Shown here piece after piece: positions 8,431-17,743 of a stretch of DNA of 25,525 nucleotides (position 1 is its first letter; the number at the start of each line of letters is the position of its first letter). The stretch is from Saksenaea vasiformis B4078 (Eukaryota > Mucoromycota > Mucoromycetes > Mucorales > Saksenaeaceae), in NCBI GenBank assembly GCA_000697055.1, contig JNDT01002354.1, positions 1 through 25,525 of the forward strand, written 5' to 3'. Under the pieces are notes generated by a model. It was not told the origin of the DNA. It saw only the letters and a program-made list of their open reading frames with translations, and did not search any database. The translations under genes were made by a program, and so were the position numbers.

Positions 8431-9951
8431 CTAGAGGTCTTCATCCTCCTCGAATGCCCTGTGCTTGTCAGCCTCCTCAAACGCCTTGCGCTCACGATAC
8501 TTCTTGATCTCGTCATCTGCATGGATATTGTCAAATGGTTCCCATGAATTGTACCTGTTGTCCCACCCTTTCCATTTGATCTTGTACTGCAGTACGCCAT
8601 GGTGCATGCGATGGTCGAGTATTGCTTCAACCTCGAAGTGTCCATCCTCGGTGTCATTGTCACTCTCATTGGATACATCTCGACCAATGCCACGTTGGTC
8701 ATTACTCTCAAAGTCCATTTCATTCACATCTTCAACGTCAAGAGCGAGGAACTGCTGTTGTAAAGCAAGCATCTTGGCGTCGTGGGACACATTTGTTTCG
8801 AGTTCGATGATATGTATCTGATCATCAGGAACAGTATCATTGCCTCCAAAATCGAAATGATCTCTCAACCAAAGTGCATGTACTGGGCTGGGTTCAATCG
8901 TACCATTCGTGACAAACCTTTTGACATTAAGCAAGAGGCATGCGAGTTTAAACTGCAGTGTGAAATGTTTCATCTCAGTTACGCGAATGGGAGAACGATT
9001 GTTGAACCACTGGAAAGTGGTACCAAGCTCACCAAACATAGCTTCGATCTTGGAACAGAAGCTGCCAAAAGTGTTATTGAACTCAATCTCTGCGGCCGAC
9101 AGCTCCAACCCTCGTTGCTTGCGTACCGGACACATGAAATTGGCTTCCGTCAAGTTGCTATCTTCGAGGATCTGATCAAGAAACAGTGTGTACCCACCAT
9201 CCAGGGCAATGCGATCCATAGGTTTGATCTTTCTATCAATTTGCATGTGGACGAGCATTGATCCATCATTATGATCGTGACAAGGGGCAGATGGCGACAC
9301 AAAAAGGATCATTTGATTAATGTCGATACACACTTGCGTTCGGAATCCTGACTTTTTGAGCTTGTACGAGTATAACGATCCACTCTCCGCCATTGGATAT
9401 GATGCACGAGTGTCATGTCCATCGATCATCAATGTCACTGTTTTGAACTGTTGTGGGTTGCAGCGATGGGCAGTAAGTACACGGAGCTTTGGGGTTGAGA
9501 ACATTTCCGCAAGCATTGTTGTGATCTGCTTATCCAGAAGCTTTGGTGCGTTAAGATCCTTGGTAACACAGAAGTAAAACGCCTTGTAAATATCATAGAA
9601 GCTACTCTTCAGAATGAATCACGACATCTCACTCATCGAGTAACCCATCACGAGCTGGTACAAAATAAGAAGCCCTTTCTCAACGTTACGATAGGGGCCT
9701 GGATAGTCGCGCGTACCAAACACAACAACGAGAAAGAAGAAGACCGTAATGATTCCCAAGCAGTCGAGAAGAACCTGCTTCACATGAGCAATGTCATGCA
9801 CTTCCTTTATCTCAGTTCGATGGTGTTTGGATGGCATAATTATGGGCCATGTCGATGTTAGAAATGCCCAACGTTCATTCAAAATGCGCAGACATTCGTT
9901 ATTGATGTCATTGGGAAGGTTAATCATTGTGAAGATCAGTAAAATGGTCAT
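8431..9951 (-). pseudogene. DDE endonuclease (HARBI1/DDE_Tnp_4-like) fused to a C-terminal chromodomain, one internal TGA
   Basis: A single frame from ATG 9951 to the stop at 8431 gives about 505 residues, broken only by TGA 9619-9621 (codon 111). That codon may be a decayed CGA. The second part from 9516 is an intact 361-codon frame. The catalytic triad is visible: D177 in MIDGHD, D251 in ALDGGY and E303 in SKIEAMFGEL. These are followed by FNNRSP and LACLLLNVKRF, family-typical positions of harbinger-like DDE transposases. An acidic linker leads to a chromodomain at about 439-490 (FEVEAILDHR, YKIKWKGW, NSWEPFDNI). The enzyme would cut and paste DNA, with the chromodomain reading methylated histones. 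Opposed minisatellite arms flank the gene. The N-terminal 110 residues have a hydrophobic FFFLVVVF stretch. Confidence 0.85.
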
Positions 9952-10127
9952 CCATGCAACTCCAAATTCAAGTCTTTCATTTGAAACGTCCGATATTTAC
10001 TTGTGCATACATTTCACCATTTTATTGCTTTACGAAGTACGTTCGACTGGGGAACACGCTCCATGTTAATGACTTACCACAGAAATACTACCAACTGGGG
10101 ACACAGTGACGCGACGATATGACGACG

Positions 10128-10180
10128 TGATGATGCAGTGATGCGGCAATGTGGCGATGCGGCGATGCGGTGATGCAGCT
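10128..10180 (-). repeat. 9-bp minisatellite, right arm (inverted relative to 7831-7990)
   Basis: Units such as gatgcggc, gatgcggt and gatgcagt. On the - strand these read gcatcgccgcatcacc, the same family as the left arm, and the - strand end agctgcatcaccgcatcg resembles the left-arm start agctgcatcaattaca. Together the two arms bracket the transposase gene. Confidence 0.7.
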
Positions 10181-10595
10181 ACCTTTGTTACATCGATTAT
10201 GGTTCACTTACGCCCAACCCCTTCGAATGATCATCATGAATCTGCTTCGGATGCACACTTGATCACTTGAGATCTCAACATAAATATCAGCACAAAGTCA
10301 ACATTAACAGGTAGCACACTTCGCCGTACATCTGTGACAAACAAGGTTTTTTTTTCTCATCTCGGAGTCATGTTGGAAATGGAAGTGTTCATGTGAAAAT
10401 GTAGTTCGTCTGCATGCAGTGTTCCCAAACACATTCCACAGAACTAATCAACTGACTACATCTCAAACTGATGACATGACACGACTCATCTTGTTCGTCA
10501 TTCGAAGCAACATTACTGGACAACTTCGCGATTACTGGACAACTTCGTCATGATGCTCTCAGAATGGGGTGTGTTAATGAGACAGAAAAAGGTCG
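10181..10595. other. Spacer without recognised gene
   Basis: No supported coding sequence. A 17-bp direct repeat attactggacaacttcg lies at about 10512-10548. Otherwise nothing recognisable is present. Confidence 0.5.
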
Positions 10596-10808
10596 TCAAC
10601 GGCGGCACTGCTGGTTGTTGTTATTGTGACGTGGGTCCTGTGAAATCGATTGAGCGGAGTTATCGTTTAAGCTCGGTACCAGGGCAACAATGCTAATGCA
10701 GACAAACACAAGCACAAAAGAGGAAACGCCTATGATTCTGAATGAAGTATCCCAAAAGGGGTGACATCTGATGTGTATCACAATGAGTATTTCAAGAGGC
10801 TCGGCCAT
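10596..10808 (-). CDS. Small hypothetical protein with one membrane segment
   Basis: 70 codons from ATG 10808, with a single hydrophobic helix of about 20 residues (GVSSFVLVFVCISIVALV, about residues 27-44) and a polar asparagine/glutamine-rich tail (HNNNNQQ). The start lies 29 bp from the start of the acidic gene on the other strand, a divergent arrangement that would share one promoter region. No family is recognised, and the frame is short enough to have arisen by chance. Confidence 0.3.
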   Translation of the reverse strand: MAEPLEILIVIHIRCHPFWDTSFRIIGVSSFVLVFVCISIVALVPSLNDNSAQSISQDPRHNNNNQQCRR

Positions 10809-10837
10809 CCTCCTTCTTCAGTCAACTTGATTATTCT

Positions 10838-11272
10838 ATGATGTCCGACACAAACTCTTATAATGCACCTCTCTCTGGCCTATCTCTCACCGATTCAGTG
10901 GAAACAGCAGCAGTGGTCCATACGCTGACCTTGTCTGAGTATGAGGCTGATTTTAATGATATCAGTGGTTTTCTTGTCATTGCTTCTCCTGAACCAGAGG
11001 AAGAGTCAGTATCAGTGGTACACTCTCTGACCTTCACTGAGTTTGAAGAAGTTGCAGCCTATCTCGCCAACGAGAGCAGTTCTAGTTCTCCATCTCGGTC
11101 TCCATCCAAGTCTCCATCACCTGGTTCCCCTGTGCCTCCCCAGTTCGATCCTATGGACTGGCAGAGTGAAGGTCCTCTTGTGGAGGTTCAGTGGGTGGTG
11201 GTGGAGCCTGTGGAAGAGATGGACTGGGAGTACACACTCCAAGACCCAATGGATTGGAAATGGGATGATTAA
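10838..11272 (+). CDS. Acidic, tryptophan-motif hypothetical protein (144 aa), intact
   Basis: The frame is uninterrupted from ATGATG at 10838 to TAA 11270-11272, the only intact multi-domain-looking frame in the composite. The N-terminal half holds two copies of a motif, VVHTLTLSEYEADF and VVHSLTFTEFEEVA (about residues 26-40 and 60-74). A serine/proline linker follows (SSSSSPSRSPSKSPSP). The C-terminus repeats PMDW or EMDW three times (DPMDWQS, EEMDWEY, DPMDWKW) and ends DD. It is strongly acidic, has no signal peptide or membrane helix, and is probably largely disordered with short binding motifs. An activation-domain or docking function is conceivable but only inferred. I do not recognise the family. 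It is transcribed opposite to the transposase and zinc-knuckle genes. Confidence 0.6.
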   Translation: MMSDTNSYNAPLSGLSLTDSVETAAVVHTLTLSEYEADFNDISGFLVIASPEPEEESVSVVHSLTFTEFEEVAAYLANESSSSSPSRSPSKSPSPGSPVPPQFDPMDWQSEGPLVEVQWVVVEPVEEMDWEYTLQDPMDWKWDD

Positions 11273-11477
11273 GTGTCATCTTAATCGATGTCTCCTGAGC
11301 CGCTCATAAGAGATGACATGACATGCAGGTACATGGATTTGCACTATTCGCGTTTAACCAACTTGCTGATATCTCTAGATGAAGCGTTTTGAACGTTTGA
11401 AGAGCTTGAATACCCTTCCAGCTAGGCGTTTTGGTCCCTCATGAATAGCACTAACACTGGATGGATGAAGACTCGTA
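11273..11477. other. Spacer between the acidic gene and the right direct repeat
   Basis: About 200 bp without a reading frame of note; presumably 3' untranslated DNA of the acidic gene. Confidence 0.5.
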
Positions 11478-11742
11478 GGAGGATGGTCGTGTCTCATCAG
11501 AACGTCTGAAAGTTTAGTAAATGCTGCGTGTTTGCACATCACACGTCATCTCTTTCAAACGACCCCTTCTAAATAAAATGAGTGCGTCCTCTTTAGAAGC
11601 GTTTATGCTATTGTACAGCAGTGATCATTTCAATCGATCATATTTCTTCGAACATTGGCAGCCGCTCAAACATTGCATATTTATTCATCATCTTTTGATT
11701 CAGAAAACGATCTCATATCTACAAACCTTCAGGACATCCGCC
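11478..11742 (+). repeat. Right terminal direct repeat of the composite
   Basis: Second copy of 6219-6483, gap-free. It is followed by aaAGGAtatacc, where the subterminal DNA of hAT A resumes. Short reading frames in both copies are shared only because the DNA is shared. Confidence 0.9.
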
Positions 11743-11825
11743 AAAGGATATACCTTTTCTCTTTTCTTCTCTTTTTACTTAATTGACATTGTGTTAATTA
11801 CAACATTAACGAATGACATGCAAAT

Positions 11826-12034
11826 AATAAAAATGACACTACTTGAATAATTGAATAAATTCGAATATTCATTTTATTTGACAAACAAATATGAATATTC
11901 ACCTTTACTTGATAAATGAATATGAATATACATTTCTACTTAATGAATGAATATAAATATTTATTTTTATATGATGAATAAATATGAATATCTATATATT
12001 CATTCATATTCATTCATGCTGACCCCTAATTATG
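11826..12034 (+). repeat. AT-rich right subterminal and terminal repeat of hAT A
   Basis: Dense attcatattcattc/gaatgaatatgaat words end at CATGCTGACCCCTAA, an imperfect inverted match to the left end of elements A and B. The same kind of terminus occurs at 12256 (CATACTGATCTCTA) and, inverted, at 19850 (TTAGAGATTGGCATG). Confidence 0.65.
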
Positions 12035-12256
12035 CTAATTAACTTAAACAATGCAACTTCTAGAATGAGTTTGACAATTATAGCATACTCATGGCTGCCT
12101 GTCTTCTATATATTTTTGCTTAATTTGTATGTCAAGATTGTGATGATTAATAAAACTTAGAACTCAATAAATTATATTATGATCTCACATACAAATAAAT
12201 GAATGAATATGAATATTCAGATGTTTGAATATATTTGTTCATACTGATCTCTATAT
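12035..12256 (+). mobile_element. 3'-terminal fragment of a hAT C-like element
   Basis: This matches the reverse complement of about 19850-20172 (3' end of hAT C) with an internal gap of roughly 100 bp in the AT-rich part. Shared landmarks are ttatgctaattaact, catggctgcctgtcttct and tatgatctcacat. It ends at a terminal repeat CATACTGATCTCTA. The junction at 12034/12035 suggests hAT A inserted into, or next to, this older copy. Confidence 0.7.
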
Positions 12257-13373
12257 ATGAAACAACTACTATCAATTATTCAACTTCAGCTTATTACTTT
12301 GAATGAGTGACTGGGTCAGAGATTAAATTTTTAAATATCAAATTTACAGTTATACCAATCAATATCAGATAACCAGATTTCAGATATATATGACTAATAG
12401 ATCTAATTTGATATTGTATTTTCTGAACAGCTGTTGTTTTAATTATATAATTGTTAATAATTATAAAATAAGCCTCATAAAAAGTTTTACAATCTCAGTT
12501 GAGAAGTATCTCACATTTACTATAAATATTCATTAAGTAAAATAAAAATATCAATATTTTTTTAGTCTGATTAATTACTAGTCTTCTATTTTATTTTGTT
12601 TTACTTCTATATTCAATATATATGATAGCATAAATGCTTTTAAAGAAGATATACTCATTTTATTTAAAAAGAGTCATTTGAAAGAAATGACATGTAATGT
12701 ATAAATATACAGTATTTACTAAACTTTCAGATGTTTCAATGAGACATAACTATCTTCTCAAGTAAATATTCAAATATTATTAACAGTAATTTGAATATAC
12801 TTATAAATATTTATTACTAATTTGAATACTAAAAAAATATTTATATTTATTTAAATATAAATATTATAAATGAATATAAATATTCAAATATTTTATTAGC
12901 CTCTAATTAATCTTTTTTTATTTTATATCAATGAGATATCATATTAATAATATAAATTCTTAGTAATTATAAGCTGCGACCTTCGCTTTGCTCAGATGCA
13001 GTTCCCTTTTAGGTTGACTGCTTATAAAAGTATATACTTATTGTCATATAGGTCATATATGAGGACATAGATTCACATCTAAATACTGGCATTATATCCA
13101 AAGTCAAGACCATCTCAAGAATACAGATCTACTGACCAGGGTCAAAATTACAATCTCTAAATGAATAAAACAATAATAAAGACAGATGCATAAATACATG
13201 TAATTATCTCTTACTTTACAACCAAATAAAGAAGAGTCTCAAAGGATTTCTTATCTGTCAAGCAACCACTTAAACAACTGAAATCTATACTTATGATAAA
13301 AAGTATAATAATAACAGTATTTTGATAAAAAAAATTGCATTGCAACAAAAAGTTCCAATACAAAAAAATGTAT
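12257..13373. other. AT-rich gene-free DNA with another hAT-like terminus
   Basis: Long stretches of tattcaaatattta-type sequence carry no supported gene. At about 12891-12908 attttattagcctctaat reads ATTAGAGGCTAAT on the other strand, resembling the hAT ends of this locus, so a further decayed copy is possible. The part above about 12970 is probably the 3' flank of the Helitron. A convincing Helitron 3' hairpin with CTRR end was not found. Confidence 0.5.
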
Positions 13374-16300
13374 TTATTGTTGTTGGAAGACTTCTTTGTA
13401 GATGACATTTTTTGTATATGTAACTGCAGCAAGACGGCTGCTTCCATTTTCAGAAGCAAATGAAAAGACTTTGATGTTGCTTGGAGAGCATACTCAAGAA
13501 AGGGCAATGTACAGCTGACTGTTAGAGAATACAGGCAGTGGAAGGAACACTGAAGTCTGGTCAAGTGTTTGGCCTTGCACTTTATTGATTGTCATGGCAA
13601 ACGCAGGTTTCAAAGGAAATTGGTACTGAGAAAATGTAAATAAAAAGGCATTTTCCTCCAAGAAGGTAATCTATGAGATGTATACAACTGTTCCTGTATG
13701 AGTACCAACAGCAATTTCAGCTGTAATTAAGTTGCAAGAGAAGCCTCTGCAAATAAGGCAACATCCATTACATAGCCTGTTGGCAGGGTCAAGGTTTCTA
13801 ATCAGCATTACAGGTTGATTCAGTTTCAAAGTTAGCTTGTATGGTGGCAGTCCTGTCACCATCAAAGCATTGAGATACTCCATAGGATATATGGCACTGT
13901 GCTCAGTATCCTCGATACTGTCAATTGAAAGGTATTTTTGAATCTGCCCAGGTAGCTTTTCTGATGCCTTTGCATTGATTCTGTCAACATCTATGTTTCA
14001 AGGCATCAGAACAGCAGACCTGATAATTCTCCTGGAATCAGCTTCCATTGTAGTGTAGAGATTGAGCCATGTGGCATCAATGATCTGATCAGTTGTCTGG
14101 TTTGTTTGACACTATTCAGCTGGCAATGGGATTATATCATAAAAACCTTCAATGGGAGGGACATTACCATTTCTGATGTCAAGCAGCAAGTTTGAAAACC
14201 ATTGGACTGTTGATGTATGGATGTCATCGTGAGTGCATTGCACTCGCATGTTTTCTGTTAGCTGCAATTTGTGTACTTGGGGCCACCAAGGAAGCTGTGA
14301 GATAGATGCATCAACAATTTGACTTTGGCTTCCGCATGGAATCACCAGGAGGATCTGTCTAAAGTCACCTCCAAATACAACAATCTTGCCACCAAAAGGA
14401 ATGTCTTCCAATGCAGGAGAGCACTGTCTCATGATATTATGGAATAAGGTATCAACACAATGGATGGCTTTTCTGTGCATCATGGAAGCTTCATCCCAGA
14501 TAATTATTGCTGCTTGCTTGATAAGTTCTGCCTCATCTGACTGTACTCGCATGGATGATACTGGGGTAATATTCAGGTTCAGAGGGATCTTAAACCGTGA
14601 GTGTGCAGTTCTTCTACCATCAAGGAGTATAGCAGCAATTTCAGATAATGCAACTGCAAGAGCAATACTATGACACAAGTGTACATATGCGAGTATTGTA
14701 TTGTAAAGAAATGTCTTTCCAGTACCTCCTGGCCCATTGATAAAGAACATGTTCATCATGGCAGTGGATTGGGAGGAGGGCTCTGCAGATTGCAGTATTT
14801 ACTTTACAACATTAAAGATATGCCTTTGGCCATCATTAAGCATCTGCTCTTGCTGAAAAACCCTTTCAACCAAAAGCTCTGCATCATAGTCAAGTTCTGC
14901 AGCAAAAACAGTAGTTTCTGTATCTTCAGTTTGTAAAGACAGTTGCAGTAAGCTTGGGAAGTCAGATAGTATTCTCCCTTAGTTATGAAGTATTCTCTCC
15001 ATGTCTCATAAGGTTGCAAAAAGACATAGTTCTTGTATATCCACATATTGCACTGTGGAACTTTGTTGCCATTGATAACTGAAATCTGCAGATAACTCAG
15101 AATAATATCAATCTCAGAGGAGAGCAGGGTCAGAAACCTGGCAGTGAAGTAAAAGGCAGCAAAACAATTTGCACAATTGACAGGAGGATGCATTCATAGA
15201 TGATGCCTCATTGAGGCAATTATCCAATTCATTGTCATCATGGAGAAGGCCTCTTGCAGCTGCTGCTTCCCAGAATGTTGGGTACAAATGGTTTTCTACT
15301 GTGAGCAAGTGTTCAAAGCTTAATGCTTCCCTCACGTAAAGCAACAGAATGTGCAAACAAAAGCACTCAGTATCTCTGGGTTGAGCAAAATACATTCTGC
15401 CAAGTGCGCCAGCAGACCTTGTTCATGGAATCCAAGTGCTAGCTTGCTTATTGAAGGAGTATTGCAAAGGAATCTCTGTATATAGATATTGTCTTGCAGT
15501 TGGGTCATCTTGGTTAAGTTTAAACCATACTGTTAGTGTGGTACGCCTGCAGTTTCAGACAGCATCTGCAAGAGCAGCACCATCATGAAAGTAAACCTGT
15601 TCAGAATCTGGCAGGTGAATCTGCAATCAATAGATAGCTAGATATTGTGCTTGAACTTTGAATGCGAACATTCTCCAGCAACACTCTGTAGCAGAAAGGT
15701 AACATACATCTTGCTACTTACAAATTTTGTCAACTGCTTGCACGGCATCAGTATCTGTCTGTAGCTGGTAATTGGTCCTGTCTGAGCCCTTGTAGACATA
15801 CTTGTACAGATACTTGGTGGCCCATATGTTGGCACATATCTCTACATTTATATGAGCATTGTACTTTGTCAATAAGTATGGGTTATATGGAACAATCCAG
15901 CTGTTATCAATGTGAATGTTGTTTACTATAACATTATTATCATGGTTATCATGGCGCTGGTAGATCACAGTTCCATTATCATCAACTGTAGTTTCAGGAT
16001 GGAATTGTTTTGGAAACTTTTTGCTGCACCAACCACTGACCATACATACTGCTCTTTGACTATGCTGGCCACACTTGCGGTAAACCATCATAGATGTGAC
16101 AGTCTCATACAGTTTTGGAGAAGTATGTTTGTCAGGAATTTTGGCAGAAACAATGCTATCATAATCCTCTATTGTTGCTGGCTTATCTTCAGGATCCAAT
16201 ATTAAGAGAATATGAGCATGAGGGAGGCCACATTTCTGAAATTCGATGACATGCACCCACTCAATCACCCGTCCAAATATGTTCTTCTTGTGAACATCCT

Positions 16301-17743
16301 CCATCAAGCTTTTAAACTTTCCATTGAAGACGCAGCAGCAAAGGTCAGGCCTGTCTGAAGCAGTTTGTCTAGGAAATAATGCATCCTAAATTTCAGGCCA
16401 CTTTGAATTGCATGTCATAGTGATGAAGAGGTCAGGCTTTCCCAATGTGCAGATGATATTCATGGCGTCCTGATATTGTTGATGCATATACTGCACTCCA
16501 GCAGTAAAGGATGACAGTAGTACAACTCTATGACCAACTTGCATTGGATCAATATCTCTATTGGTAACAGCATCTGCTGCTCCTGAGTACAGCTCAGCTT
16601 GCAGTTCATCTTGATATATTCAAATAAAGCACAGGCGTTGACTTTTGACTTTTGCATACATGTCTACAATATACTCATAGAAAAGTCAATCACAAAGGTG
16701 CAAATAGTAATTTTCATGAATCTGCAAGCAGTAGACATAGTATTGCCTTGCTGAAATACAGTCCTGACACCCTCTCTGTAAGCTACGCTTCTGATGTTCA
16801 TGATGAACATCTCAGAAGCAAGAACATTGCTTGCTTGAGGGATCAATTCCCTTGTCATGGGATTACAGAGTGGTAAATCGGTAGACCAACCCAGGTCGCC
16901 ATGAGGAAAGAGAAGTACATAATGCATAGGATCATACATTGAATGTATCTCATAGATATGACAGACATCACCATTCTTAGTTATATATACCACATCTCAA
17001 TTGGTTGGCTGGTCACTGTCTTGTCCAGGAATGATGACTGCTACTTTGGCAACAGAAGGTGCAGCATATTGATGGTGATCACGCAATGTACTGCCAGTAA
17101 TATAGATACTCACATTAGCAGATGGTTCATTATGAAGATGTTCTGTGGCAAACTGGACACTTTGTGCAAAGACATTGTTCTCAAGGAACCAATCCTGAAT
17201 TTGAAATAATAGATTTTGGTCCAGGTTTGAAACCTCTGTTTGCAGTATTGGACTTCAGTTTCAGGATCGTATATATATATTTGGGCAAAGCAGGGTTGCT
17301 CTTGCCCACTTTGAGGAAGCAAAGGTCCAATCTGATGGTAGATGTCTCCATTTATGCAAAAGGTATAAATGCCTTCTCAACCATTTACTAACTCAAGATC
17401 TAGTTGAACTCCTAGAGAAGTGAATGCAAATATGTTGTTGTAGGCTCTGATATTTTTACAAAAATGAACAGAGGTTTCATCACTCTCAGTCAAGAGTGAA
17501 ATGATGAACTGAGGAGGTAGATCAATGAAAGGTAGTTGAACTTTTCCATTGGAACAGCACATTGTGAAAACAGGATTGCTTAACAATGAGTTTGTAGTTT
17601 TTTCCCATAGCTACATTTGGGCATGACATTTGAAGTACTCAACATTCATTGCAGAGAGAACTTGTCTGCAATAGTTGCAGCTGGTCTCATCTGTGACAAT
17701 GTGTTGTTCAGTAATAGAACTCTCAATGAAGTTCCTTTGACGT

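Larger units (their letters stand above)
6219..11743. mobile_element. Composite 5.5-kb element with 265-bp terminal direct repeats and chromodomain-DDE transposase
   Basis: It is bounded by direct repeats 6219-6483 and 11478-11742, aligned without gaps at an offset of exactly 5259 bp. The flanks contain AAGGA at 6217-6221 and 11744-11748, a possible 5-bp target duplication that overlaps the left repeat edge. The repeat ends, GGAGGATG and CATCCGCC, form a 7-of-8 inverted match. Inside are a two-knuckle zinc-binding gene (- strand), a chromodomain-DDE transposase gene (- strand), a small membrane-type reading frame (- strand) and an acidic reading frame (+ strand). The segment is richer in G+C and CpG than the hAT DNA around it, suggesting a different origin or a more recent arrival. 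It could be an unusual DNA transposon, a large non-autonomous LTR-like element with cargo, or two overlapping copies of a smaller repeat. Confidence 0.6.
1267..12034 (+). mobile_element. hAT element A, full span including nested insertions
   Basis: The left end, tTAGGAGTC at 1266-1274, matches the left end of hAT element B at 22713-22721, and the two copies stay alignable to 4170/24757. The right end, CATGCTGACCCCTAA (to 12034/12035), reads TTAGGGGTCAGCATG on the other strand, an imperfect terminal inverted repeat to TTAGGAGTCGGCA of copy B. The subterminal DNA at both ends is rich in attcatattcattc words. Inside are a long 5' leader, a broken transposase gene (3512-6031) and three insertions (2035-2748, 3832-3987, 6219-11743). 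No clear 8-bp target duplication is visible (cataccgt on the left, attatgct on the right), so either the flanks have rearranged or the right boundary belongs to a sister copy. Confidence 0.65.

Noticed and set aside
8465..9261. Long + strand frames opposite the DDE transposase (118 and 159 codons)
   Set aside because: They are shadows of the - strand gene, whose catalytic and chromodomain motifs are clear.
11521..11850. 109-codon + strand frame starting in the right direct repeat
   Set aside because: It begins inside non-coding repeat DNA, crosses the insertion boundary into hAT subterminal DNA, and shows no protein features.
13120..13150. tgaccagggtca palindrome as a possible Helitron 3' hairpin
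   Set aside because: The stem is only 5 bp and no CTRR end follows at the right distance on the - strand.
13211..13564. 117-codon - strand frame at the Helitron 3' end
   Set aside because: It is in another frame from the helicase C-terminus, which can be followed to TAA 13374-13376.
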